A stretch of DNA of 64,000 nt. It comes from Micrococcales bacterium UBA2037 (lineage in GTDB: Bacteria > Actinomycetota > Actinomycetes > Actinomycetales > Microbacteriaceae). Each line of letters opens with the position of its first letter. Position 1 is the first letter of the stretch. The notes beneath the pieces were generated by a model, which was given only the letters and a program-made list of their open reading frames with translations, was not told the origin of the DNA and did not search any database. The stretch is from positions 68,027-132,026 of the forward strand of contig DDBH01000010.1 of assembly GCA_002333405.1 (NCBI GenBank). The letters run 5' to 3'. Below, in pieces: positions 53,256-61,901 of the stretch. The position numbers and the translations under genes were made by a program.

Positions 53256-54509
53256 ATGACTCTAAACCCCGATGCTGGATACCAAGGTGCTGATTTAGAA
53301 CGATTTGTGCCGCAGCCTAGATCCCAAAGTGTTGGTCGAGGAGAGTTCGCAAGAGACCGAGCGAGGGTCTTGCACTCGGCTGCATTTCGAAAGCTGAGCG
53401 CCAAAACTCAGGTGCTGTCACCATCTTCTGGGGACTTTGCAAGAACCCGACTGACTCACTCGCTAGAAGTTGCTCAGGTCGGAAGAGAGCTGGCAACAGC
53501 ACTCGGCGTGAACCCTGACCTGGTTGATATGGGCTGCTTGGCACACGACTTGGGGCATCCTCCTTTTGGACACAACGGAGAGGCCGCTCTAAATTTTTGG
53601 GCTGCGGACATTGGCGGGTTCGAGGGTAACGCGCAGACCTTTAGGATCCTGACGCGACTAGAACCAAAAATTTATGACGACTCCGGTATCTCGCGCGGAT
53701 TGAACCTGACCAGATCATCCCTTGATGCCGCGACCAAATACCCTTGGCGGCTTTCTCGCGCCAGCGAATTCGGGAGTCTCACAAAATTTGGTGCCTATGA
53801 TGACGACTTAGAGGTGTTCGAGTGGATGCGGCAGGGCGCACCAGAGGGCATTAAGTGCGTTGAGGCACAGATTATGGATTTTGCCGATGATGTCGCCTAC
53901 TCAGCCCATGACTTTGAGGATTCCATTGTTGAGGGGTTTGTGAACCCGGCAGACCTGAGTGACCCCAGCTCTGACGTAGGCTTGATCGAGGAGATTAGCA
54001 AGTGGTCCGACGGAGAGCTCTCGCGGTCAGACCTCGAGGTTGCCCTGGCATCGCTTCGCAGCTCATTGCATTGGCTGCAGACCTTTGATGGCTCCGCACA
54101 GCACCTCGCCAAACTGAAGAATCTCACGAGTGACCTGATTGGGTCTTTTGTTTCTAGGACCACCGATGCGATCCTTGCCGCTGCGGCCAGTAAATCGTTG
54201 GCGAGATATCGTGCCGGGGTAATTGTTCCCGTGAAAGTTCGGAGTGAAATCGCAGTTTTGAAGGGGATTGTTGCCTCCGCTGTCATGACGCATAATTCCC
54301 GCCAGCCCTATTACGAACAGCAGCGCGAGCTGCTGATTGAACTGGCAGACGCAATGCTTGGGAAAAATGGGGCAGAGCTAGACCCGGTTGCAAAAGAGCT
54401 TTGGGACAAGTGCGAGAGCGACCGAGCAAGAAAACGAGTGATCGTGGACTTTGTTGCCTCACTTACCGATCCAGCTGCGATTGCCCTTCATTCCAGAGTC
54501 TGCGCTTAG
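53256..54509 (+). CDS. dgt: Deoxyguanosinetriphosphate triphosphohydrolase-like protein
   Basis: HD-domain dNTPase of 417 residues that splits dNTPs into deoxynucleosides and triphosphate. The metal-binding motifs are RTRLTHSLEVAQVGR (His), MGCLAHDLGHPPFGHNGE (HD) and MDFADDVAYSAHDFED (Asp). This is the shorter dGTPase-like branch. ATG 53256 is chosen over the longer frame at 53217, which runs inside dusB. It lies nine bases before dnaG, in the usual actinobacterial pair dgt-dnaG. Confidence 0.94.
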   Translation: MTLNPDAGYQGADLERFVPQPRSQSVGRGEFARDRARVLHSAAFRKLSAKTQVLSPSSGDFARTRLTHSLEVAQVGRELATALGVNPDLVDMGCLAHDLGHPPFGHNGEAALNFWAADIGGFEGNAQTFRILTRLEPKIYDDSGISRGLNLTRSSLDAATKYPWRLSRASEFGSLTKFGAYDDDLEVFEWMRQGAPEGIKCVEAQIMDFADDVAYSAHDFEDSIVEGFVNPADLSDPSSDVGLIEEISKWSDGELSRSDLEVALASLRSSLHWLQTFDGSAQHLAKLKNLTSDLIGSFVSRTTDAILAAAASKSLARYRAGVIVPVKVRSEIAVLKGIVASAVMTHNSRQPYYEQQRELLIELADAMLGKNGAELDPVAKELWDKCESDRARKRVIVDFVASLTDPAAIALHSRVCA

Positions 54510-54518
54510 GATTTGGTT

Positions 54519-56333
54519 ATGGCAGGCAGAGTTGCGCAAAAGGACGTCGAGGAGCTCAAGGAGCGTGCCGACATCGTTGAAATTGTCGGCTCGTACGTCT
54601 CTCTTAAGCCAGCTAGTGCCGGGTCATTCAAGGGGCTGTGTCCATTTCACGATGAGAAGTCACCAAGCTTCAATGTCAGGGCCAACCCAGCCTTTTATCA
54701 CTGCTTCGGCTGTGGTGCCGGTGGCGACGTCTACAAGTTCATCCAGGAGATCGAGTCAATTTCCTTCGCGGAGGCGATTACCCGTTTGGCAGACAAGGTT
54801 GGCTACCAGCTAAATTTCGAACAGGGGACCGAAGAGGGTTCAACCAGGTCCAGACTGCTTGCCCTGAACAAGTTTGCAGCGGAGTTTTATCAGGAGCAGC
54901 TATCCGGAAATGAAGGCGAAGCCGGGCGCGATTTTCTGGTTTCCCGAGGTTTTGACGAGGCTGCATGTCGCAACTTTGGAATTGGTTATGCACCAAAGGG
55001 CTGGCAGAACCTAATCGACGCTGCCACCAAACAAGGCTACGAACTGGCTGAACTTGTAACCGCGGGATTGGCCATGGAGAGCGACAAGGGTGGCTACGAT
55101 CGCTTTCGGGGCAGAGTTCTCTGGCCAATCAGAGATGCAAATTCGCAGGTGTTGGGCTTCGGTGCCAGAAAACTTTATGAAGACGATCAGGGGCCAAAAT
55201 ATCTCAACACCCCGGAGACCCCCGTCTATCACAAGAGCGCGGTGCTCTACGGTTTAGATCTTGCCCGAAAGTCGATTGTAAAGACCCGGCAGATTGTCGT
55301 GGTTGAGGGCTACACCGACGTGATGGCATGCCATTTAGGTGGAGTAGAGACGGCCGTGGCAACCTGCGGCACGGCTTTTGGCGAGGAGCACATACGCATC
55401 ATCAATCGCCTCCTTGGGCAATCAACAGAGCCAGCTGAGGTTATTTTCACCTTTGACCCTGATGCAGCCGGTGAGAAAGCTGCACTCCGCGTCTATGGCG
55501 ACAGCTCCAAGTTCAATGCGCTCACATTTGTTGCCAGCGGACCGGATGGTTTGGACCCCGCTGATTTGCGCCAAAACCGTGGGGACTCGGCGATTCCGGC
55601 GATGCTCGCAAACAAGAAGCCGCTTTTTGAATTCGTGATCCGACACCGGATTGCCCAATTCTCTCTGCAGGACCTTGATTCGAGAGTGGCCGCGGCAAGG
55701 GCGGCGGCGCCAGTGGTCGCACAAATCTCAGATCCAGCACTGAAGGCCGGCTACACAAAAGCCCTGGCTGACTGGGTTTCTCTCGACAGCTTTGAAATTG
55801 AGCAGCTGGTGAGAACCGGGACTAGGCAGCAGGTTCAAGAGCGGGTGGAGCCTATGCGACAGGCAGGGACTCCTGCGGCAGTGCTGAACCCGCAAGGAAA
55901 ACTTGAAAGACAGATTCTTGAGGTATTGCTTCAGGCGCCCGGTTCTTTTGATGCAGGGCAGCTCCGAAGAATGATCGCGGCCGGGCTCTCTGACCCACAG
56001 CACCAGCGAATTCTTGAAGTTGCCAGCACAAGTTCTTCAGACCTTGGTGATCACAACTTTGCAAGCATCTTGTCCACCAAGGTCAGTGACACCGATGTTG
56101 ATCTGGTTCGCGCATTGGCGCTGGCGGAACTGCCGGTTCAAAATGAAGCCGGTCTTGAGAGGTATGCCAAGGGAATTGTTCGCACGGCCATGTTGAACAC
56201 GTTGGCTCGGGAAAAGCAGGATCTCATGGCAGCACTCAGGAGAATTGATGCAACCGCCAGCTCAGAACAGCTGGATCAGGTCCAACGCGAATTAGTTGCT
56301 CTGGAAACTGAGCGTCGCGATTTGATGAAATAG
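54519..56333 (+). CDS. dnaG: DNA primase
   Basis: Makes RNA primers at the replication fork. The N-terminal CHC2 zinc finger has Cys41, His44, Cys62 and Cys65 (CPFHDEK and CFGCGAGGD). The TOPRIM catalytic core includes VVEGYTDVMA and FDPDAAGEKAA. The C-terminal helical region (about 440-604) would bind helicase DnaB. Length 604 fits actinobacteria. ATG 54519 has TTAGGA seven bases upstream; TTG 54513 is in frame but poorly placed. Confidence 0.97.
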   Translation: MAGRVAQKDVEELKERADIVEIVGSYVSLKPASAGSFKGLCPFHDEKSPSFNVRANPAFYHCFGCGAGGDVYKFIQEIESISFAEAITRLADKVGYQLNFEQGTEEGSTRSRLLALNKFAAEFYQEQLSGNEGEAGRDFLVSRGFDEAACRNFGIGYAPKGWQNLIDAATKQGYELAELVTAGLAMESDKGGYDRFRGRVLWPIRDANSQVLGFGARKLYEDDQGPKYLNTPETPVYHKSAVLYGLDLARKSIVKTRQIVVVEGYTDVMACHLGGVETAVATCGTAFGEEHIRIINRLLGQSTEPAEVIFTFDPDAAGEKAALRVYGDSSKFNALTFVASGPDGLDPADLRQNRGDSAIPAMLANKKPLFEFVIRHRIAQFSLQDLDSRVAAARAAAPVVAQISDPALKAGYTKALADWVSLDSFEIEQLVRTGTRQQVQERVEPMRQAGTPAAVLNPQGKLERQILEVLLQAPGSFDAGQLRRMIAAGLSDPQHQRILEVASTSSSDLGDHNFASILSTKVSDTDVDLVRALALAELPVQNEAGLERYAKGIVRTAMLNTLAREKQDLMAALRRIDATASSEQLDQVQRELVALETERRDLMK

Positions 56334-56377
56334 CCCAAGCATCTGCTAATGTTGTCAGGCGCCCTTCGGGGATGCAT

Positions 56378-56453
56378 TCCTCGGTAGCTCAATTGGCAGA
56401 GCAATCGGCTGTTAACCGATAGGTTCTTGGTTCGAGTCCAAGCCGAGGAGCCA
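56378..56453 (+). tRNA. tRNA-Asn (anticodon GTT), CCA encoded
   Basis: Cloverleaf of 76 bases with encoded CCA: acceptor TCCTCGG pairs with CCGAGGA, anticodon loop CTGTTAA with GTT at 56411-56413, and T arm with GGTTCGAGT. It is the only tRNA of the five in this window with CCA in the gene. Confidence 0.95.
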
Positions 56454-56469
56454 TTACTTGAAAGCCAAC

Positions 56470-57114
56470 ATGACAAAACAAGTGATTTCCACCTCTGTTT
56501 CTGTTGGCATTGCCACGGGTCTTTATGGGATTTCCTTTGGTGCAATAGGCGCAGCCGCAGGCTTGTCAGTCCCAGCAGTGATGCTGTTGAGCTTGTTGAT
56601 GTTTTCCGGTGCTAGTCAGTTCGCTTTTGTCGGAGTAATTGCAGCCGGAGGCGCCCCAATCACGGCAATTTCCTCGGCTTGGCTGCTTGGTGTCAGAAAC
56701 TCGTTCTATGCCATCCGTCTGAGCCCTGTTATTGGCCCTAGGGGGCTTTGGCGACTACTTGCAGCCCAACTAACCATTGATGAGTCAAATGCCGTCTCAG
56801 CCGCTCAAGAGCAACCAAAGGATCAGAAGCTTGGTTTCTGGCTAACTGGCGTTGCAGTGTTTATCTTTTGGAACTCGGCTACTTTGCTGGGGGCAATTGG
56901 CGGCAACCTGCTCGGTTCTGTTGAAACCTGGGGTCTTGACGGGGCCGCCGCCGCGGCCTTCCTGGGACTTTTGTGGCCGAGGCTTCGGGGCAGCACCTGG
57001 TTGGCGGTCGCTGGGGCGAGTGTGGCATTGATTGCTATCCCATTTACTCCGGCTGGAGTGCCAGTGCTGTTGGCGGCTGCAATTGCGCTGTTGCCCATCG
57101 GGGGTAAAAAGTGA
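56470..57114 (+). CDS. azlC: AzlC-family branched-chain amino acid exporter, large subunit
   Basis: Membrane protein of 214 residues with six to seven helices; with AzlD it exports branched-chain amino acids in the LIV-E family (BrnF-like). The block YGISFGAIGAAAGLS at the N-terminus and AWLLGVRNSFYAI are typical. ATG 56470 is preferred; TTG 56458 lies only five bases past the tRNA. There is no strong ribosome site. The stop overlaps the azlD start (GTGA). Confidence 0.88.
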   Translation: MTKQVISTSVSVGIATGLYGISFGAIGAAAGLSVPAVMLLSLLMFSGASQFAFVGVIAAGGAPITAISSAWLLGVRNSFYAIRLSPVIGPRGLWRLLAAQLTIDESNAVSAAQEQPKDQKLGFWLTGVAVFIFWNSATLLGAIGGNLLGSVETWGLDGAAAAAFLGLLWPRLRGSTWLAVAGASVALIAIPFTPAGVPVLLAAAIALLPIGGKK

Positions 57115-57410
57115 TTTCGAGTGTGATTTTTGCTTCGATTGCGGTCTATAGCTGGAAACTTCTGGGATACCTGATTCCAGCCCGATACATAACTGCAAGC
57201 AGGCAGCAGCTTGCAGAGCGCATCACGGTTTCATTGCTAGCGGCACTAGTTGTGTTGCAGGGTTTTGCGCTTCAGAACAGCATTGTGCTTGACGCAAGAG
57301 CTGCCTCGTTGGCGGTGGCTGCAGCACTATTGGCGCTAAGGGTTCCGTATATCTTGGTTGTGTTAGCCGGAGCCCTCACGGCTGCTGGCCTCCGGGCTCT
57401 AGGGCTCTAG
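57111..57410 (+). CDS. azlD: AzlD-family branched-chain amino acid transport protein, small subunit
   Basis: Membrane protein of 99 residues with about four short helices, the AzlD/BrnE partner of AzlC. YSWKLLGYLIPARYI and LDARAASLAVAAALLALRVPYILVVL match the family pattern. GTG start overlaps the azlC stop. The last 12 bases overlap the end of def on the opposite strand, and no terminator is seen between them. Confidence 0.85.
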   Translation: MISSVIFASIAVYSWKLLGYLIPARYITASRQQLAERITVSLLAALVVLQGFALQNSIVLDARAASLAVAAALLALRVPYILVVLAGALTAAGLRALGL

Positions 57411-57962
57411 GTAATCCTGGCCAGGTAGCCACGAGAATCCGGGTTCACCCCAGCCGCTTGCCTTGATTGCCTTTTTCATTGGTTTCTTATAGGGCTTCTG
57501 AAGTCGGTCGGCATAGAGCATTCCATTTAGGTGGTCGTACTCGTGCTGAAAAATCCTCGCCAACCAACCGGTTGCCTCAATCGTGTATTGCTGACCTTCC
57601 AGATCTGTTGCGATCAGCGTCGCAGCTTGTGACCTTGCCAAGGGGAAGCGCTCACCGGGAATCGACAGGCAGCCCTCCATGTCCGATTCCGGGTCACAGT
57701 CCGCTGGATCGTATGGGCTAACTGTAAGTTCCGGATTGATTGCAACACCGCGATAACTGACGTCTTGATCATCCCAGGAGAATACGAAGATGCGTAGCCC
57801 AACTCCTATTTGTGGGGCTGCGAGGCCAACGCCTGGTGCCTTGTCCATGGTTTCGTACATGTCTTGAACTAGTTCCCTGATCGAATCTGTGATCTGGGGC
57901 ACTTCTTTGGCGACCGTGTGGAGCACGGGCTCACCGGTTATCTGGATTCTCTGCAATGGCAC
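57399..57962 (-). CDS. def: Peptide deformylase
   Basis: Removes the formyl group from the N-terminal Met of new proteins. The 187 residues carry all three motifs: GVGLAAPQIG, EGCLSIPG (Cys metal ligand) and QHEYDHLNG (two His ligands). Two GTG codons stand in tandem at 57965 and 57962. The second is chosen because TAGATT ends exactly six bases before it. Convergent with azlD. Confidence 0.96.
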   Translation of the reverse strand: MPLQRIQITGEPVLHTVAKEVPQITDSIRELVQDMYETMDKAPGVGLAAPQIGVGLRIFVFSWDDQDVSYRGVAINPELTVSPYDPADCDPESDMEGCLSIPGERFPLARSQAATLIATDLEGQQYTIEATGWLARIFQHEYDHLNGMLYADRLQKPYKKPMKKAIKASGWGEPGFSWLPGQDYLEP

Positions 57963-57968
57963 CACACC

Positions 57969-57974
57969 AATCTA
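57969..57974 (-). promoter_or_regulatory. -10 element (TAGATT) before def, probable leaderless start
   Basis: On the minus strand TAGATT is followed by six bases and GTG 57962. No ribosome site is seen. Confidence 0.45.
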
Positions 57975-58034
57975 GCGAACCTTTTCAGCAAATTGGTCTA
58001 GGCTTGCTAAGGCTCGAATCACAGGAGAAAAGTA

Positions 58035-58934
58035 TTGTTCTCACCCGAACTAGTCAGACTTCTGGCGATACTGCTAGCCATAATTGGTGCGGTATTTCTG
58101 TCACTAGGCGCTCAGTTCCAGAATGATGCGGTAACCAAGCATCACGCCCCCGCTCAAACTCGTTTGGGGGGACTAACCCTTAGGCAGGTTGCGGACTTGC
58201 TTCGTCGCCCGAGGTGGCTTACCGGCACCAGCTTTCTGGTTCTTGCAATCCTGTTTCAGCTTTCCGCACTGGCTGTGGCTCCGTTGATTGTTGTTCAGCC
58301 GATTGGTGCTGTAGCCCTGATAATTACCTCCATCTTGAACGCTCGTATCTATAAGGTTCGCTTGAACCCCAAGACCTTTCTTGCAATTGGCTTGACCACA
58401 CTTGGAGTAGGTGGATTTGTGGCATTTGCGGCCTCCAGCGCTGTAGCGGTTGAGCTGAGCAATCAAAAGCTTCTGCAAGTAGTCGGGATCTTGTTTCTGC
58501 TGCTTATGATGTTCGCATTTTTGTTCTGGCGCTCAAAGGGACAAGTGACGGCACTCCAGTACATTTTTGGTGCAGGAGTTCTCTACGGGTTCGTAGCTTC
58601 ACTGGCCAAGGTTGTGCTTCAGAGGCTTTTTCAACAGGACTATGACCTGTTGACGCTGTTGGCACTTGCCTCACTGATTGGGGCGACGGTGCTTGGAGGC
58701 TGGTTCGTGCAGAATGCCTACTCTTCGGGGCCTCCAGATTTAGTGATTGCGGGCCTAACGGTCATTGACCCAGCTGTGGCTGTGGGGATAGCGATTGTTA
58801 TCCTTGGTGAAGCCGAGGGGGCCACAATGACTCAGGTCATTGGCTTTGCACTTGCTGGGCTGATTGCGATTGCCGGTGTTTTGACGTTGAATAGGGTTCA
58901 TCCACAACTGAGCCAGAAGGACGACAGTGAGTAA
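58035..58934 (+). CDS. DMT-superfamily-type membrane protein
   Basis: Membrane protein of 299 residues with nine to ten helices and a short polar end, resembling the DMT/EamA or NIPA-like transporters: helix 1 IIGAVFLSLGAQFQNDAV, ALAVAPLIVVQPIGAVALI, and VIAGLTVIDPAVAVGIAIVILGE in the second repeat. Substrate unknown. TTG start with CAGGAG upstream. The next gene, a GT4 glycosyltransferase, overlaps by eight bases, so the two are translated together; the transporter may handle a lipid or sugar used by that enzyme, which is only a suggestion. Confidence 0.75.
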   Translation: MFSPELVRLLAILLAIIGAVFLSLGAQFQNDAVTKHHAPAQTRLGGLTLRQVADLLRRPRWLTGTSFLVLAILFQLSALAVAPLIVVQPIGAVALIITSILNARIYKVRLNPKTFLAIGLTTLGVGGFVAFAASSAVAVELSNQKLLQVVGILFLLLMMFAFLFWRSKGQVTALQYIFGAGVLYGFVASLAKVVLQRLFQQDYDLLTLLALASLIGATVLGGWFVQNAYSSGPPDLVIAGLTVIDPAVAVGIAIVILGEAEGATMTQVIGFALAGLIAIAGVLTLNRVHPQLSQKDDSE

Positions 58935-60372
58935 TCCGATCAAGGTGCTGATTGCATGCGACACGTTTGCTCCGGACATCAACGGTGCCGCTAGGTTTGC
59001 CGAGCGACTGGCCGGTGGGCTGGTTAGAAACGGCAACGAAGTGCACATCATTGCTCCGAGCAATGAGGACTGGCACGGCACGCGCATAGAAACTCACGAC
59101 GAAGCACAGATGGTTGTGCACCGCCTGAAGAGCCATCGACTGCGCAATCACAAGACTCTTCGCTGGCCGACACCATTTGGGATGACCCGCACTATTCGCA
59201 ACATCGTGAAGGATGTAAATCCAGACGCGCTACACATTCAATCCCACTTGATGGTTGGGCGCTTTGCATTGAGGGCTGCTAAAGGCTTCAAGGTTCGCAA
59301 GATAGCTACCAACCACATCATGCCTGAGAACCTGCTCCGCTACTCGCTGTTGCCAAAATTCCTGCACCCATTGGCCATGAAGATTATTTGGGCAGATGCT
59401 GGTCGAATCCTCAAACACATGGATGCGCTGACCACTCCAACCAGGAGGGCCGCGGATCTACTAGAGCGAGCCGCCAAGCTTGAGGGAGTCCTGGCTATTA
59501 GCTGTGGCATTGATGCATCCCGATTCGCCAACAACACGCCCACGCAGAACGAGAAACCTGTAGCGCTGTTTCTCGGGCGTCTCGACGACGAAAAGCGGCT
59601 CAATATTCTCTTGGATGCCATAGCGAGACTTGATAGTCACCCGGACCTTAGGCTGCAACTAGTCGGCGACGGGGGAGAGCGGGAGCGACTTACCAAGCAG
59701 GCCGCAACTTTGGGCATCAGCGATCGCGTTGAATTTCTTGGACACATCACCGATCAGGAACTTCCGGGTGTGTATGAGAACTGCACCGTCTTTGTGATGC
59801 CTTCCATCGCCGAATTGCAGTCAATTGCAACCATGGAAGCTATGGCCTCAGGAAGACCAATTATTGGTGCGGATGCCATGGCTCTGCCTCACCTGGTGCA
59901 CGACGGTGACAATGGGTATCTATTCCCTCCCGACGATTCAGACGCGCTGGCGGACAGGCTGCATCGGGTGCTTTCGGCCGACCACGCAGAGCTGTCTCGA
60001 ATGAGTGAGAACTCGCTGCACTTGATTCAGGCTCACGACATCAACCGCACCATCACCATCTTCGAGGATCTCTACCGAGGCGTTGGCGAGAACCGGCCAA
60101 CCACGGCCGATAATGAGCCCTCCTACATGATCCCAATTGGCCGCCTCTCTGCTGGTGTTAGAAAGCGACTGAATGATTTCAGGCAGGACGCGGTTAATCT
60201 GAGGCGCAGAGCTGAGGATGCTTCCGAAAGCGCCCGAGGTCGATTCTCTGAGGCTGCCGAGGGAGCCAGAGGGCGTTTGACTGAAGTCCGTGAGGAAGTG
60301 CGAGAGCAACTGTCTGAGTTCCGTTCAGACGTTAGCGAAGCGGCAAAAAAGCTGCGGAGAAAAAAAGACTAA
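58927..60372 (+). CDS. GT4-family glycosyltransferase with C-terminal amphipathic helix
   Basis: Retaining glycosyltransferase of 481 residues. The N-terminal Rossmann domain starts with KVLIACDTFAPDINGAARFAERLAGGL, as in phosphatidyl-inositol or diacylglycerol mannosyl/glucosyltransferases. The C-terminal domain has LFLGRLDDEKRL, LVGDGGERERL and PSIAELQSIATMEAMASGRPIIG (E-x7-E type). A further 70 residues at the end (about 410-481) form a long charged amphipathic helix ending in RRKKD, likely a membrane-surface anchor. A GTG start overlaps the DMT-type gene. Acceptor and sugar unknown. Confidence 0.85.
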   Translation: MSNPIKVLIACDTFAPDINGAARFAERLAGGLVRNGNEVHIIAPSNEDWHGTRIETHDEAQMVVHRLKSHRLRNHKTLRWPTPFGMTRTIRNIVKDVNPDALHIQSHLMVGRFALRAAKGFKVRKIATNHIMPENLLRYSLLPKFLHPLAMKIIWADAGRILKHMDALTTPTRRAADLLERAAKLEGVLAISCGIDASRFANNTPTQNEKPVALFLGRLDDEKRLNILLDAIARLDSHPDLRLQLVGDGGERERLTKQAATLGISDRVEFLGHITDQELPGVYENCTVFVMPSIAELQSIATMEAMASGRPIIGADAMALPHLVHDGDNGYLFPPDDSDALADRLHRVLSADHAELSRMSENSLHLIQAHDINRTITIFEDLYRGVGENRPTTADNEPSYMIPIGRLSAGVRKRLNDFRQDAVNLRRRAEDASESARGRFSEAAEGARGRLTEVREEVREQLSEFRSDVSEAAKKLRRKKD

Positions 60373-60375
60373 ACT
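60370..60375 (+). promoter_or_regulatory. -10 element (TAAACT) for the CAT-anticodon tRNA
   Basis: TAAACT ends 12 bases before the mature tRNA 5' end, the same distance as at tRNA-Ala. It overlaps the stop codon of the glycosyltransferase gene. Confidence 0.4.
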
Positions 60376-60387
60376 CGTAAATGGCTG

Positions 60388-60461
60388 GGGGCGTTAGCTC
60401 AGCCGGTTAGAGCAAACGACTCATAATCGTTCGGTCGCGGGTTCAAGTCCCGCACGCCCCA
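60388..60461 (+). tRNA. tRNA with CAT anticodon (elongator Met or lysidine-type Ile2)
   Basis: Cloverleaf of 74 bases: acceptor GGGGCGT pairs with ACGCCCC, anticodon loop CTCATAA, T arm GCGGGTTCAAGTCCCGC. CCA is not encoded. The arm sequences, ACGACTCATAATCGT and GGTCGCGGGTTCAAGTCC, look more like E. coli tRNA-Ile2 than its elongator tRNA-Met, so the tRNA may read AUA after TilS modification. It is not an initiator: the first pair is a normal G-C and the anticodon stem lacks the three G-C pairs. Confidence 0.9.
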
Positions 60462-60462
60462 C

Positions 60463-61062
60463 TTACTTGCCTTCTTGTTCCTCTAAGTAACAGCTGGCAC
60501 AAAGCGATTCGTAGCTGACTTTGTCGCCATCAATAGCAACCTGGTCGCCGTCAAAGGTGAAAACCCCATTTAGCATTCGCGCATTGAACATGGCTTTGCG
60601 CCCGCAGCGACAGATTGTTTTGAGCTCCTCGAGACTGTGCGCAATTTCCATGAGCCTTCGACTTCCAGGAAATGAAAGAGTTTGAAAGTCCGTTCTAATG
60701 CCATAGGCAAGAACTGGGATCTTGTCCAATACAGCTAGTTCTAGGGCCTGATCTACTTGCTTGGCTGTCAAAAACTGTGATTCGTCAATCAGCAGACAAG
60801 CTATTGCTTGGCCGTGGGTCTTTTTAGCCAGAGCGCTGGCCTCGTGAAAAATAGCGCGAAGGTTCTGATCGGGCTCAACCAGGAAGTCAACATCCCTTGA
60901 AACTCCAAGTCTTGAAACGATGGCCCTGTCTCCCTTGGAGTCGATGGCTGGCTTGGCCAGCAACACCTTTTGGGAGCGCTCCTCGTAATTGAATGCGGCC
61001 TGCAACAGGGCAGTTGACTTGCCTGAATTCATTGCACCGTAGCGGAAGTAGAGTTTGCTCAT
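60463..61062 (-). CDS. tdk: Thymidine kinase
   Basis: Phosphorylates thymidine in the salvage pathway. Type II kinase of 199 residues with P-loop GAMNSGKST at about 9-17, CLLIDESQF as Walker B, the lasso-region zinc ligands CRCG and CASC, and YGIRTDFQTLSFPGSRRL. It ends one base after the tRNA 3' end on the other strand. The lasso motif and length are normal. Confidence 0.95.
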   Translation of the reverse strand: MSKLYFRYGAMNSGKSTALLQAAFNYEERSQKVLLAKPAIDSKGDRAIVSRLGVSRDVDFLVEPDQNLRAIFHEASALAKKTHGQAIACLLIDESQFLTAKQVDQALELAVLDKIPVLAYGIRTDFQTLSFPGSRRLMEIAHSLEELKTICRCGRKAMFNARMLNGVFTFDGDQVAIDGDKVSYESLCASCYLEEQEGK

Positions 61063-61118
61063 TTGTTATTACAGTAGCGCCTTGACCGCTCCCAATCAGC
61101 TATCACGTCAGCGATTTA

Positions 61119-61901
61119 TTAGATGATTTGGGAGAGGAACTTTTTGGTGCGTGCTTCTTTGGGGTTGTCAAAGATCTGCTCGGGTGTTCCCACCTCAACG
61201 ATCTCTCCGTCTGCCATAAACACAACTCGGTCTGCGACCTCACGGGCGAAGCCCATTTCATGGGTAACCACGATCATGCTCATGCCGTCACGAGCAAGCT
61301 CCTTGATAACATCAAGCACCTCGTTGATCATCTCGGGGTCCAACGCGCTAGTTGGTTCATCAAACAGCATGACCTTTGGTTTCATCGCCAATGCTCTTGC
61401 AATTGCAACGCGCTGCTGTTGCCCTCCGGAGAGTTGTGCCGGGAACTTGTCTGCTTGCTCTGGAATTTGGACCCGCTCGAGCAGGCTCTTGGCAAGCGCT
61501 TCGGCCTCGGCCTTGGGCATGTTACGGACCTGACGAGGACCCAGTGATATGTTCGAAAGGATGGTTAGGTGCGGGAAGAGGTTGAATCCCTGAAAAACCA
61601 TGCCGGTTTCCTTGCGAATCTCAGAGATGTTTCTGACGTCTCGGGTTAGTTCGGTTCCGTCAACAACGATTCGCCCCTCGTCGTGCTCCTCAAGCATGTT
61701 GATGCAGCGAATCATTGTGGACTTGCCAGAGCCTGAAGGTCCGATTACAACCACTACCTCCTGGCGGCCCACTCTAAAATTAATGTCCTTCAGTGCGGTG
61801 AAGTCCTTGAAGCGCTTGACTACGTGCTCCATCGTGACGATCGGCTCGGCACTGTCGCCACCCTTGATCTGCGTTGCGTCGGTAAAAGCTTGTTCGGTCA
61901 T
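61119..61901 (-). CDS. Amino acid ABC transporter ATP-binding protein (AapP/GlnQ-like)
   Basis: ATPase subunit of 260 residues. Walker A GPSGSGKST lies at about 53-61, the Q loop in GMVFQGFNLFPHLT, the signature LSGGQQQR, Walker B VMLFDEPTS and the switch His in VVTHEMGF. An extension of about 20 residues (TQIKGGDSAEPIVTMEHV) precedes the domain. It is the last gene of the operon after two permeases, with a four-base overlap. The order matches AapQ-AapM-AapP for general L-amino acids. Confidence 0.92.
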   Translation of the reverse strand: MTEQAFTDATQIKGGDSAEPIVTMEHVVKRFKDFTALKDINFRVGRQEVVVVIGPSGSGKSTMIRCINMLEEHDEGRIVVDGTELTRDVRNISEIRKETGMVFQGFNLFPHLTILSNISLGPRQVRNMPKAEAEALAKSLLERVQIPEQADKFPAQLSGGQQQRVAIARALAMKPKVMLFDEPTSALDPEMINEVLDVIKELARDGMSMIVVTHEMGFAREVADRVVFMADGEIVEVGTPEQIFDNPKEARTKKFLSQII

